This document shows, one piece after another, positions 34,080 to 45,924 of a DNA stretch of 64,000 nucleotides. The notes beneath the pieces were generated by a model, which ran no database searches, was not told the origin of the DNA, and was given only the letters and a program-made list of their open reading frames with translations. The position numbers were made by a program, and so were the translations under genes. Numbering within the stretch: position 1 is the first letter of the stretch; each line of letters opens with the position of its first letter. This DNA is from Vanrija pseudolonga (taxonomy: Eukaryota; Basidiomycota; Tremellomycetes; Trichosporonales; Trichosporonaceae): contig NC_085854.1 of the NCBI RefSeq assembly GCF_020906515.1, positions 2,294,001 to 2,358,000 of the forward strand, in the 5' to 3' direction.

Positions 34080-35323
34080 CGTGGTGTTGAGGCGGGGGGG
34101 TTGGGTAGTTATTGTTGTTGGGTTGTTGGGGGTGTGTGGTGGGGCTCGTGTGAAGCAGGGGGGTTGGGGTGCTTAGCAGGACATGATGGTTGTCAAATGT
34201 CCAGGTAGTAGAAGAGTAGTAGCGGTGTGTGTGGGAGAGAGAAGAGGAAGACGAGGCGTCGGCCGACAATGTTATATGTGATGGTGGTTGCCAAGTTTGT
34301 GTGTTGCCGCCATTGTGCGTGATGGCACAAGTTGACTCGGACTGACAAAGCGACGTCGGCCCCTGAATGCCTTACGTGGACCCTGCAAGCCCTGTGGCCG
34401 CCTCGCCGCCTCGCCGCCCCGCCGCCGCCGCCCTAACACCCACCCTGTGCCCATTCGGTGCCGGCGCCGGGGCGGTAAGCAAGCGTCGGAACGAGGCCGC
34501 AGCGGCCATGTCCAGGGTGTTGTGCGTGCTGGCCGCTGCTCACAGCAACACACATACCCACACAGAGCAAAGGCACAGAGCCTGGCCCACGGTTGCCAAG
34601 CACTCACCGTGACCATAATGGAAAAGCAACCCGCCAGCCAGCTAGCTGCTCGGCCGTCTCCGAATCCGCTGACTCGTCCCTTGACCTCTCGGTCCGACAT
34701 TAGACTGCCGCTGACGCTGCTGATGATGCAGCCATTGAATGGGTGCACAATCAACGTGACGGGTCATGACCGCCGCCGCGTCAGCTCGGGTCCTCGTGTC
34801 GCATAGCTTGCCATTGTTTCGCATTGTGTGCTCGGGCCCAACGGCAACGAGATGCAACACGCACGAGCACCGTGCAACAAAACAACCAAACCACTTTTCC
34901 AACCACCGGCCACCCGGCCACCCTCGTCGTGGAAAATCACTTTGCTTTCCTTTCGGGACATCCCTGCGACGGAGTGCCCGGTGTGCGGGTAGCAACCACC
35001 AGCCAAACAGTTCGGTGTAGACCGAAGAGTAAGGCCGTATAGAGCAACCTCACCCAACTCACCCGCCGCTCGTCCGCAGCTGGCCCCGCTGCCGCTCACC
35101 CGCCCACCCGACACCCAGCCACCTTATTCCCATCAATGATCCCGCCAAAAGCCATTCGCACGACGACGCGCTGCCGACTGCCGCTGAATAAGCGAAAAAA
35201 ACTAATGTGAATGAGAACCGGTCTAATCCCTGGTCGCTTCAGTTGTGGAGCGGGAGGCGAAAACCAAATAAAAAGTTGATGCCGCGTTGCCGTGGTACGC
35301 TGGTGCCATACAACGTGCGCGCG

Positions 35324-35414
35324 TGCGTCGTGCGTCGTGCGTCGTGCGTCGTGCGTCGTGCGTCGTGCGTCGTGCGTCGTGCGTCGTGCGTCGTGCGTCG
35401 TGCGTCGTGCGTCG
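35324..35414. repeat. 7-bp minisatellite, 13 perfect TGCGTCG copies
   Basis: Thirteen uninterrupted copies of TGCGTCG, flanked by decayed TGCG units on the right (to about 35427). Because 7 is not a multiple of 3, every frame stays open and encodes a seven-residue repeat (RASCVVR on +), which creates spurious open frames on both strands. CpG-rich. Confidence 0.95.
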
Positions 35415-35830
35415 TGCGTGCGTGCGTACAGAGTGGCGGTAGCATTGGCACGTTGTAGCGAGCGAGGCCAACTGCACGCGGCGGCCAGTATGCGGCGCCG
35501 CTGGCCGTTGCGTGCGCGCGCTTGCCTGCCGAGCGCTGTTAGTCGGCGGCTGCGGCTCGCTCGCTCGCTCGAGGTCGGACGCGGCGCCGGGGGCGTGGAA
35601 TGCATTACGACCGCCATCGCTGCAGTGCGGCCCGAGTAGCCGTCGTAGCCGGCCATTTGCCCGGAAGAAGCCGGGCAACAGTAGCTGCATCGTCCTCGGG
35701 ACAGGTATTGACGGGTTTGATGCCCGGCGAGGACGAGGTCGCGACGAGGCAGTCACTCGCTGGCGACTTTGTGGCGCCGGGGCTCGCGGGCCTCCGCCTC
35801 CGTCTCCGCCATCGTCCCCTCGCCTCGCCT

Positions 35831-35911
35831 CGCCTCGCCCTCGCCCTCTCCCTCGCCCTCTCCCTCGCCCTCTCCCTCGCCCTCTCCCTCGCCCTCTCCC
35901 TCGCCCTCTCC
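35831..35911. repeat. 12-bp minisatellite, about 6.75 copies of TCGCCCTCTCCC
   Basis: Tandem 12-mers starting at 35831, preceded by shorter CGCCT pentamers (35816-35830). It is strand-asymmetric (all pyrimidine plus G). It ends 30 bases before the first tRNA-Thr gene. Confidence 0.93.
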
Positions 35912-35941
35912 GCCACCATCCAAAAACGAGCACTCGCTGTT

Positions 35942-36023
35942 GCCTTCTACCCGAATCGAACGGGTGACCTTTCCATAGCACGACCATACTAGTGGAAAAT
36001 TCTAGCCACTGAACTAAGAAGGC
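35942..36023 (-). tRNA. tRNA-Thr (AGU) with 10-nt intron, copy 1
   Basis: Read on the minus strand: acceptor GCCTTCT pairs fully with AGAAGGC, D-arm GTTC/GAAT around loop AGTGGCTA, anticodon stem TTCCA/TGGAA, and T-arm ACCCG-TTCGATT-CGGGT. The loop reads CTAGTA, then intron TGGTCGTGCT, then A, so the mature loop is CTAGTAA with anticodon AGU (Thr, A34 read as inosine). The intron sits at the canonical place, one base 3' of the anticodon. The A box (TAGTTCAGTGG) and B box (GTTCGATTC) are intact. A T5 run about 20 bases downstream on the minus strand suits RNA polymerase III termination. Mature length is 72 plus discriminator. Confidence 0.95.
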
Positions 36024-36928
36024 GCACGAGTTTCGGATCGGCGAGGAGGCTTTCGGGCGTGCCGATCTGTGCTGGGCTGGGCGCACGTGATCGTCACGCG
36101 TTATCACGCACGCCTCGTCGTGTCGTTTGTTGACGCGCGCGGGAATCACTTGCGCGTCTTGGCGAGGCGCGAGGTCGCGCGACCGCCTCGCCACCCCTCG
36201 CGTGTCGCGTCTCGCCACGGAGGTGGCTCGCGACGACATGGCGCGACGACATGGCGACAGCGCACGCCACGCTGGCTCTCGCTCGCCATCTTCGCCCGCG
36301 GCACTGGAAGATCACAGTGCAGATCCGCCTGATCACTCGCGCACGAGCACGCACGGACACCCGAACGGCGCTGTTCTCCATCTCCGCGCTTCGCACCGAG
36401 ACGTCTAGCGGCTCCGAGGCAAGGGCGGTGGCTTGTGGCTGCCTCCTGGTGGCTTGCCCTCCGCGACTTGTGGCTTGCTGCTGATTCCCTGCCAATTTCC
36501 ACAATACTTCCAGGCCCATTTCCACGCGCGGGTTGCGTGCCGGGAATCGGCCCGAGCGTGTGCCGTCCACATGCACGGCAGGAGCCGCTGTGTCCGCGGC
36601 CGGCCGTATTGGAACAGCGCACAAGGGTCATTGGAACTCGCGCTCGGCAAACAGGAAAGAAAAAGTTGGAATCGCAGTGTACCGGCTAAGCGGCACGGCA
36701 CGCTGTGTGGAAATATGGCGGGCGAGCCCCGCTCCATGGGTGGTGACTGCCAAATGCCGGTCGGCCAAGTGTACGGCATAGGGGCACTGTGCCTGCCCTG
36801 ATCATCCCCTTGCTGCTTAATTCTGATGCCGGAGGATCGCTCAATCTCCGCGACAGTTGGCAGCGCTAAGCGACCATCTCCGGAAGCGTTGCTGGCCTGC
36901 AATGGGGACGAAAAAGCAAGGTTGTGCT

Positions 36929-37010
36929 GCCTTCTACCCGAATCGAACGGGTGACCTTTCCATAGCATATCCATACTAGTGGAAAATTCTAGCCACTGAA
37001 CTAAGAAGGC
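36929..37010 (-). tRNA. tRNA-Thr (AGU) with 10-nt intron, copy 2
   Basis: The exonic sequence is identical to the copy at 35942-36023; all stems and the anticodon loop CTAGTAA are the same. The 10-nt intron is TGGATATGCT instead of TGGTCGTGCT, differing only in its centre. A T5 terminator follows about 16 bases downstream on the minus strand. The two copies are about 1 kb apart in the same orientation, consistent with a local duplication with the exons under selection and the intron free to drift. Confidence 0.95.
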
Positions 37011-38050
37011 GGACGAGAAATTAACTGGGTACATTGGTAACGAGGAAGGATCGGAGCCCGTAGTGATTGGCGTCGCGTTTGTCTTCCTGTGCCGATCAAC
37101 AGAAGTGCGTGGGCAGAATGTGTACTACGGTCATCATACATCACCTTGTAGTGCTTTGGGGGGGGGCTGGAGTCCGTGCATGCAGTTCAATGGGGCGTAC
37201 GATGGCGCGGTGGTGGTGTGGCTGTGGCGCTAGTGCGGCGTTGGGGAGGCATGCACGAGGTGTATCGAGGACTGGGGTGCATCTTGCGCTGTCTGTGAGG
37301 CCCGCGGGTGGGTGACTAGACCTCCTGGTCTGCGTATTCTGTGTTATTGGGAGTGGGTGCGGTTTCTGCTCTTTGACAAGAAGTCAAGTAGACTTGCCAA
37401 GGGGAGGTTACCCGTTCTCGGTGGAATTACGACCCACTCTCTGATCAACGACTCTCCACGCCCTCCTTCTATCCGAGGCCGACAGGAAATAACCCACACA
37501 AGTACCCACAGACGAACAGTCAACTCTGCCGAACCCCCATGATGTACTGCAACCCTCAACACGCCGGAAATGGCGCCACGAACGGTCGCCGGAGAGTCTT
37601 AGCACCCGGGGATCGTCCACAGGACTCAAAATGGCGCATATGCACCTAGAATACACTCGAATGTGCTGTCTACATAGAACTATGGCGCAATTGTGGCCCT
37701 GTAGGTCCCCATGAATGCATAATGGGGAGTTGAATCCCATGGGGATCTACGTCGACGAGGATCGCCAAAACCGCCTCGAATTCCATCATCCCTCCCCACA
37801 TGCATACGTCCAAACTCTCACTTATGACGTCTACGATGCATATCACCAATACCCCCAAACCACACCTCCATGCATTTACTCGGGCGGCGTACAGGGTACC
37901 CCAAGTGCGAGCCACGGTCGAAGTGACGGAGATCACCTGCCACACAAGTGCCACCACGTGGCATGGTGCCTGAACCACCCAAGCGCCCCGTCATATCGAC
38001 GCGTCATAGTTGACAACAACCCTCCATCACCCACTCACACACTCAACAGC

Positions 38051-39446
38051 ATGGCCCCGATCCCGCAGCGCACGCAGCAGCGCGCGAGCCCCGCAGTGGC
38101 GGGGTACGTTGCCTCCGGGCTCCGCTCGGGGGTGTACACGTCCATCCCGCACCTCGTTCCCCCGACTGGGCTGGCAGCGGCGCGCGTCGCCGAGCTGACG
38201 CAGGAGCTGGTGACCACGCGGCCGGGGGAGCTCGCGCGCTGGCTTTCGAGCCGGCCGCGGCCTGCCGGTGCCGGGTTTGAACGCGTCCTGCGCGACTTGT
38301 CGCGGCACACGCGCACGCTCGACGCCATGCTCGTGAGTGGCCTCCAGGGGGGCAGGCAGCTGACGCTCGCAGAAAGGGCCTACGCCCGAGTCGTCCGCCA
38401 CGCTGGCAGAGGTCAAGGCCGTCCTCGCCCACCTGCCTGCTGCGGCGCGCGAGCTCCTCGCCAACGAGAAAGAGCACACGTTCAAGCCCTTCGGGTACGA
38501 GGACGCGCTCGCGCTCGCCGCCGCCAGGTGGTTCAAGCACGAGTACTTTCGCTGGGTGGACCCGATCAAGTGTGCGCAGTGCGGCGGCGAGACGCGGGGC
38601 ACCGGCGCCGGCCAGCCGACGGCCGAGGAGCGCGCCGGCGGCGCTGGTCGCGTGGAGCTGCATACCTGCGTCAACTGTGCTGCTGTTCGCCGGTTCCCGC
38701 GGTATAACGAGGTCAAGGCGCTCATGGGCTCGCGCGAGGGGCGGTGTGGTGAGGCGTGATCGGGAGGGAGCGAGGCTGACCCACAGGCGAGTTCGCACAG
38801 CTCTTTTATGTTTTCTTCCTCGCGCTCGGGCTCGAGGCGCGATACGTGTGGAACAGGTGCGCGTGGCGCGAGATAGAGCTGACAGCAGCGAGGACCACGT
38901 GTGGACAGAGTACTGGTCGCCAGAGCTCGGCCACTGGGTACATATTGACTCGTGGTGCGTCGAGCTAGGTTACTCGGGGTGAGCTGACGCCGCAGCGAGG
39001 CGGAGACGTCCAAGCCGCTGCTGTACGACCGTGGCTGGGGCAAGAAGCAGGCGCACTGCTCCGCCGTGGGCGCGAGCGGCGCAGAGGACGTGACCCGCGC
39101 GTACGTCGACGGGTGGGACGAGTGTCTCGCCCGGCGGAGGGCGAAGGACCTCGGCGGCGGGCCGATATCCGAGGCGTATCTGGCACAGGTAAGCGGGAGC
39201 TAGCGCATTGAATACGAAGCTCACGCCCAGCTCATCACCGCGCTCACGGTCGAGTGCCGCGCCCACCTCGACGACGAGGAGCGCGCGCGCCTAGAGTCCA
39301 TGGACGAGGCGCAGCAGCGCTGGATCGACGACGAGAAGGGCCGCTGGAGGGAGGCCGAGCTCGTCAACCTCCGCGGGAGGGAGAGTGGGCCCGAGGAGTG
39401 GCGTGCTGAGCGGGACGAGCTCGGCGCCGGCGGGGCCGGCGAGTAA
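38051..39446 (+). CDS. PNG1: peptide N-glycanase
   Basis: Cytosolic amidase that removes N-glycans from misfolded glycoproteins exported from the ER. Six or more exons. It has the zinc-binding pairs CAQC and CVNC, and a transglutaminase core split by introns: catalytic Cys in EGRCGEFAQLFYVFF (exon join at G|GC GAG), LGLEARYVWN joined to SEDHVWTEYWSPELGHWVHIDS (catalytic His and Asp), then CEAETSKPLLYDRGWGKKQ. The substitution of EDHVWTE across an AG|C join was checked for frame. N-terminal MAPIPQRTQQR... has no PUB domain, as in fungal forms. The C-terminus is an acidic/basic helix ending GGAGE. It is convergent with the uL5m gene. Confidence 0.95.
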
Positions 39447-39581
39447 TGCCAGGCGGAGTTGTCACACGACGCCCAGCACGAGGCCACCCACCTCTGTACC
39501 ATTACACCACCTGTCACACCCACCATACTCGCACTTGCTTCGCTCGTGCGCGTGACCCATACTATGCATATGCTACTGCTA

Positions 39582-40532
39582 CTACTTCCTGTGGAAGGGT
39601 ATCCTGAAGCCGCTCAGCAGCGTGCGGGCAAACTCCTGCGCGTCCTTGCCCTTGGCGTTGGTCTTGAAGTGCATGTGGAAACCGGGGATGCGGGGGTAGT
39701 TGTCGAGGTTGGCCTCGACCTGGGGGAAGAGGGCGGCGGCCTGGCCCGAGACACCAAACGACACGACGCCGCTGAGCGCCGAAGGCGAGGTCTTGGACGC
39801 CGACGCGGCGGGGAGCTCGATACCGGGGAATTCACGGATACGCGGGAGGACAAAGTCGACGAGGGACTGGATAAAGTCGTACATGGCGTCGCCGCGGAGC
39901 TCGACCTTGGCGGCGACGGGCATGCCGGCGCGGAGCTTGAACGCAGCGGCACCGTTCCTCGAGACGACGACCTGGACGCCGGTCGAGGCGCGGCCGCCGC
40001 CCTGGAACGACTCGCCCGAGATGGCGCGGAGGAGCATGATGCCCGTCAGGAGCTGGTGCTTGCTGCCGATGGCGGCCTTGACCATGGTGTGGAGGGTGAT
40101 CGACTCGAGCTCGGGGATACGCTCGACCGTGATGCCCTTGGTCACCTGCTTGACTGGGCGGTTGCCGCGCGGCTTCGCGTTGGGCCGGTTGGCCTCGTAG
40201 CCCGTGACCTTTGGCTGCTCTGCCGCGGCCTTGGCGACGGCGGTCGCGACCGCCTTGTCGGCCGTCTCGCTCGCGCGGTGGTTGTACGTCATGTACAGCA
40301 GGTCGGACGCGAGGCTGTTGTTGTAGTGGTCGCGGTAGCGCACCTGGTGCGTCGGGCCAAGGTGCACCTCGGGGACCGTCCACGCCTGCTCGGCGGCGGC
40401 AGCAGTAGCGGCAGAGGACGACGACGACGACGACGACGCGGCGGCCGACGACGAAGCGTACCGCACGCTCGCAGCGAGGGGCGAGACGTAGGCCGCGCGC
40501 GAGGCCGAGGCGACTGCTGTGCGGAGGGACAT
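39582..40532 (-). CDS. MRPL7: mitochondrial large-subunit ribosomal protein uL5m
   Basis: Single exon, 316 residues. Presequence ([20 protein letters not shown]) with a Ser/Ala run, then [20 protein letters not shown] and [11 protein letters not shown], then the L5 domain: [106 protein letters not shown] and [13 protein letters not shown]. The upstream in-frame extension to 40745 reads as promoter sequence and was not used. It binds 5S-rRNA-equivalent space in the mitochondrial large subunit. Divergent from TRS85. Confidence 0.94.
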   Translation of the reverse strand: MSLRTAVASASRAAYVSPLAASVRYASSSAAASSSSSSSSAATAAAAEQAWTVPEVHLGPTHQVRYRDHYNNSLASDLLYMTYNHRASETADKAVATAVAKAAAEQPKVTGYEANRPNAKPRGNRPVKQVTKGITVERIPELESITLHTMVKAAIGSKHQLLTGIMLLRAISGESFQGGGRASTGVQVVVSRNGAAAFKLRAGMPVAAKVELRGDAMYDFIQSLVDFVLPRIREFPGIELPAASASKTSPSALSGVVSFGVSGQAAALFPQVEANLDNYPRIPGFHMHFKTNAKGKDAQEFARTLLSGFRIPFHRK

Positions 40533-40830
40533 GTCGTGTGTGGGTGGTGTAGTAGAGTCGACGAGATGCGCTCGATGCGATAAAAGCCAGCAAGCAATGT
40601 TCGGACAGGCGCGGCCAGGTCGAAAGTTGACTTTTTGCTTCCGTCGCGGCAGAGTCGCTGGCTGGGCAGTCGCTGGCTCCTGACCGGCGGGCCGTGACGT
40701 CGACCACGTCCGTCTGCGCCATCGCACCGAACACCACCACCACACTCACACCGACGACGACGACGACGACGACAACGACGACCAAGCGGCAAGCAACAAC
40801 GGCCCACACAGCTCCAGCCGCCGCCGCACC
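40533..40830. promoter_or_regulatory. divergent promoter, uL5m and TRS85
   Basis: 298 bases between two start codons on opposite strands. ACGACGACGACGACGACAACGACGACC at about 40754-40780 sits in the TRS85 leader. No other gene. Confidence 0.45.
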
Positions 40831-43800
40831 ATGCCCGCGCCGCCCCTGTCCATCCTCCAGTCGCTGTCCCCGCGCGTGGCCGTGCTCTCATCGGACGATG
40901 TGGCCGACTCGTGCGCAGCCAACGGGTGTACAGGGCTCGACGAGCTCCTCCGTCCTTGGGAGGGCGGCACCGACCGGGGTGGGTTGTTGATGACGGGCCC
41001 AGGCAGGCCGTAGTGTGCAGATCGACTAACATTGCCCAGTGTCAATCCTCTCCACGACCCTCACGCCCACTGTCCACCCCACGTTTCCCCTCCGCTTCGT
41101 GTCCTATGCGTCAGTGTACGCCAACCCGCAGCTCGCGTCGCCCAACCCCGAGCTTGTGGTCGACCTGATCGGATCTGGCGTCGGCAAGCTCAAGCCTGGT
41201 GGGTGTGGAAGAGATAGCGCCGCGCTGACCCACCAGAGGAGGAACAACACTATGCGCTGACGCGCGCGCTGCTCCTCGCCTCGCGCCCGCTCGTGCCGTA
41301 CGAGACGTTCAACCACCCCGTCGGCGTGCTCTTCGCCGTGTCGACGTCGACGCCGGACCCGCTGGCTACTCTGACACGGCTCTACGGCCAGGGGGTCGGC
41401 ACGGGCGCGCAAGCGGCGCCGTGGATGGACGGCGTGCAGGTGCTCAAGTTCTTCGTCGTCGTGCACGACGTCTCGAAGCGCGGCGAGGACCTGACAGCAG
41501 CGAATGAGCTGCTGGCCGCCGTCAAGAAGTCGTACGGACCCCACTCGACCCTCCTGGTAATCAACAGCAGGAAAGACCTGCCCAAGCTGCCAACGCCAGA
41601 TGCGACGCCGCACTCCGAAGTGCCAACCCCGCCGCCCAAGGACGACGACGACCCGTCCGCCCTGTCCCAACTGTACGCGTCGACAATGTCGTCATTCATC
41701 CTGAGTCCCGTGTCGACTGTCGCGGGGGAAGCAGACGCAGAGGAGAAGAGCACGAAGCGGTACGCGGCAAGGCTTAGCCCCGAGGACATTCAGCGCCTCA
41801 TTGCGCTCGTGCGCGAGCTCGTTGTCCAGAGCCTCGTGCCGTGGATGGAGGCCAGGGTACGCGAGTGGAACGAGGCCTACCAGTCCAATAAGCGCGGTCT
41901 CACCGGCAGGCTGTTTGGCGCCGGCCGCAAGCTGTTTGGCAGCCGGCCACAGAGCCCCGCACCCACAGGCGGGGGAGGATACAACGCCATCAAGGGCTAC
42001 TACCCCGCCAACTCGACCGACGCTCTCTCGCGCCGTCTCGCCGACTTTGCGTTCATGCTCCGAGACTACCGATACGCATCGGGCGTGTACGATACGCTGC
42101 GGCGCGACTACACCCAGGACCGAGCATTCCGGTACGCGTCAGCCGCGACAGAGATGTTTGGCCTCTCGCAGCTGCTCTCGCACCCTTACTTCTTGCCCAA
42201 CACTCCGCCAACTGGCCGACCAACACCGTTCACAAACCTGCAACACTCGGACATCTCTGCATGGCTGGAGCAGTCGGTGTTGACGTATCTCGGCCGTCCG
42301 CCAGCCATCCAGATTCAGCTCGACGCCTTGCGCATCACGGTGCTATACTACGAGGCGTGGAAAGCCATCAACGAGTGGCGTGGCGTCGGTGCGGCGCTCG
42401 TGCGAGCAGCGGGCGAGGCCGACGAGGCGGCCTGTGCCGTTCTCATCGAGGAGGCGGCCAGTGCAGACACCAAGGGCGGCAAGAGCAACCGCGGCCACAG
42501 ACGGCAAGCGTTCCACCTCGTCATGGCGGCGAGGCGCTACGAGAAGGCCGGTCTGAAGCACTACTCGCGTCGCTGCCTCGAGCGCGCATCGGATATCATG
42601 CGTGGCGCCGCGTGGACGGCCGCCAACGACCGGATAGAGTACTCGCTTGGCCGGCAGGCCTACACCCTCGGCGAGAGCAACCTCGCTGTCGAGCACTTCC
42701 TGCGTTTGATGCAGCGCAAAGACACGCACTTTGCAGAGCACCAGGGCATGGTGCTCGAGGACATGGCTCTCGCTTACGAGCACCTCGCGGCCCAGCCAGA
42801 GCAGCTCGAGGCCGCCAAGGACAAGCTCCGACTCCCAACGCCAGTATTCAACAAGGCCAAAACACGCATTGTGCTGCCGGCCGAGGCATCATCGCGCGGG
42901 TCGAGCGAGGCATGGTCTGACCTCGACTCGCGCGCCCTCGGTCACTGGGACAGGAAGGGCAAGAAGCCCATGAGCCTGCTTCCAGACCGATCCCGAATCG
43001 TCGCCTCCGTCGGCGAGACGTTCCACATCGAGTTGACGGCCTCGAACCCGTTAAACTCGCCGCTGGTGCTCACGAACGTGACCGTGTCTCTCGACCCCGC
43101 AGAGTCTCTCGACGTGGAGACGATTGACGAGATCGAACTCGATCCGTACGAGACGCGCCAAATTGCCCTCGCCGTCACCCCCAAGGCAGCTGGCACTTTC
43201 ACCGCCAAGGCCGCCTCGTTCAACTTCCACCGCTTCTTCCCATGTGTCGAGTCGCTCGAGCGCCGTGGTCGCCGTTTGAACAACACCAAGGCGCAGCGGC
43301 TGACGCCGACGTACGCCAAGGACACGACGCTCACAGTGCATGTTGAGGCATCGAGCCCGCGCGTCGCCATCGAGATGTTTGGCGTCCCCGAGTCGCTGTA
43401 CGAGGGCGAGGTCGTGGAAGCGCAAATCAAATTACAGAACCGCGGCGCACTCGCTGTCGAGAACGTTCAGCTGGTGACCAACGTATACGGAATCCTTACA
43501 TTACAAGGTGGGCTGGTAGTACCAATTCAATGCTGACGCGACGCAGAAGATACCCAGCATACCGATACCCCCACATCAATATCCAATACGATACAGCCAA
43601 GGTCCCCGTTGACACTGTACCCGGGCACGATAGCGCCTGGGGACACGGCTGACGTCGGTGTCCGCTTCACGGCGCCGTCCGCGGGTCCGGTTGAGCTGCT
43701 GGCGCTCGCAGTCTTCTCCACGGTCGACGGCGGCGCGGCCGGCGGTGCCCGGCTGACGCACGCTTCGGACGTCAAGAAGCTCTTCACAATCTCGACGGAC

Positions 43801-44928
43801 GTCACGCCTGGTCGGCAGGGCGTCCTCCTCAATGTCCAGGTCACGAGCCATTCGGCGCTGCCGCTCGAGCTCAGCGCGCTTACTCCTGTAAGCCAGCACT
43901 GGAAGGTCACGTCGACTCCCGCGCCTGCTGGACCGTTGTACCCGAACCAGACGCTGCGCACCGTCGTGCCCGTCTCCACAGCTGGCGCCAGTACACCTGA
44001 CCTGGGCCAACCATCTCTGGTCGCCAATCTCGGTCGCGTTCTCCAGCACAACTACGACGCGCTCACGCCGATCGAGCCGGCATCCGTCACCCTCACCGTC
44101 CCCGACGCTGACTCGGGCTACCTCATCTCTCGCCGGCGGTACCGCTACCGCTTCGCTGCACAGAACTTTGGAGCGCTGCCCAAGGACCTCGTTCCGCGCG
44201 TGGTCCCGCTGTTTGACCCGCTGGACCTCGACCTTGCGTTCTCCTGGTCCCAGGGTGAGCGGCGAGGCCACGCAGCCGTGCACGGCCTGCTCCCCGCCCC
44301 GCGCTTCAGCATCGTCGAGGGGCTGCGGCGCGATATCGAGTCGCAGTCGGGTGCGGCCAAGCGCACGATGTACGAGGAGACTGGGCGGCTGCGGCGCGCG
44401 TTGGTCGACTCTGTCGTGGACGGCGTGTACGCGGTCGAAGAGGATCCGATTGTGGTTCGTGCACGCGTGCCTTCTGCCAAGGCTGGACGCGTCGAGCACG
44501 ACTTCAGCAAGGGGTAAGTTGAATCGTTCCTTCACGCGCTGACACCTAGATCTCTCGTGTTGCCCGTGACGATCGAGGTGCAGAACCGGTCGCCAGCACT
44601 GTCGGCGCGATGGGCCCTCCGGCTCCCGGGCCCACAAGCACAGTCTTTCGCGTCGTCGTTCCCCAGGCCGCCAATATACACTGGCGCGTTAGCGCACCGC
44701 GGTGCGTTGGCGCCCGGGGCGAGCGCGACGGTCGAGGCCGGCCTGTGGGTCGTCGAGAGCGGGCTGGTGAGCTTCGGCGGATGGGAGGTACTTGGAGAGA
44801 CTGGCGATGGTGACCCAGCCGACATTGCGCCAAGTGATGGCGATGACGATGCTACTGTGGCATGGTCGCCACGTGTTTCGTGGTCATCAATCGCGCCTCT
44901 CTCTACTGTCGAGGTTATCCAGGCATGA
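40831..44928 (+). CDS. TRS85: TRAPPC8/Trs85, TRAPPIII subunit
   Basis: Large trafficking protein (roughly 1,300 residues) of the TRAPPIII complex, which activates Ypt1/Rab1 in autophagy and Golgi traffic. Exons join as RVSILSTTLTPTVHP (G|TG), KPEEEQHYALTRALLLAS (G|AG), one very long exon, LQEDTQHTDTPTS (G|AA) and FSKGSLVLPVTIEVQ (GG|A). Family features are the N-terminal FVSYASVYANPQ, PFETFNHPVGVLFAVST-like PYETFNHPVGVLFAVSTST, KFFVVVHDVSKRG, GYYPANSTDALSRRLADFAF, FMLRDYRYASGVYDTLRRDY, AFRYASAATEMFGL, solenoid repeats (RRQAFHLVMAARRYEKAGL), and C-terminal Ig-like beta domains. One long central exon is unusual for this intron-dense window. Confidence 0.93.
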
Positions 44929-45598
<670 letters not shown>

Positions 45599-45924
45599 GC
45601 GACTTCGTCGTCGTATCGTTGCGTGTCACTTCGTCTCCACATCGGCCAGAGCGCGGCTTCGGCCCTCTTCGTTTTTGTTAGCATTCTCTTTGGAGCGACG
45701 GCGCAGTTGTAGGCCGATGCGACGCCCGTGCTGTTTGATGATCGCGTGTTGCAGTTGCAGTTGCACATGGAATGGAAAGACTGACTGATGGTGGTGGAGT
45801 CAACCGCGGTAGTGGCGGCGGCGCTCGCCGAAAATCAAATGTCCCAATGATCCGGACACCCCCGCCACCGTGCCACCACTGCTCACAACGATGCAATGCC
45901 ATGGCTATGTTACAAAATGCACAC
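45599..45924. other. convergent 3' region, H4 and MRS6
   Basis: About 325 bases between two stop codons. It includes TTGCAGTTGCAGTTGCAC at about 45748. No coding signal and no clear stem-loop of the animal histone type. Confidence 0.35.

Larger units (their letters stand above)
34080..38050. other. 4-kb region without a convincing protein gene
   Basis: Open frames here are either repeat-derived (7-mer at 35324, 12-mer at 35831) or antisense to tRNA genes, and none shows a family motif. It contains the promoter and leader of the acidic gene (Thr/Asn-type repeats near 34060-34160), two tRNA-Thr genes, two minisatellites, a Lys/Arg-poor GC-rich stretch with repeated GCGACGACATGGC at about 36227, and the PNG1 promoter. 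About 37040-38000 shows lower GC and several TGCAT motifs. A non-coding RNA gene could be hidden here but none was recognised. Confidence 0.5.

Noticed and set aside
35324-35414. Regular tandem array considered as a CRISPR-like element
   Set aside because: Pure 7-mer tandem repeat with no spacers, in a eukaryotic nuclear genome.
35223-36239. Minus-strand 338-codon frame and overlapping plus-strand frames with RASCVVR or RERARE repeats
   Set aside because: Generated by the 7-bp and 12-bp minisatellites, and by reading through the tRNA-Thr gene (SFLVQWLEF-like translation appears at both tRNA copies).
39582-40745. Longer N-terminus for uL5m, starting at 40745
   Set aside because: The added 71 residues are Trp/Arg/Pro-rich promoter translation. 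The ATG at 40532 gives a proper mitochondrial presequence.
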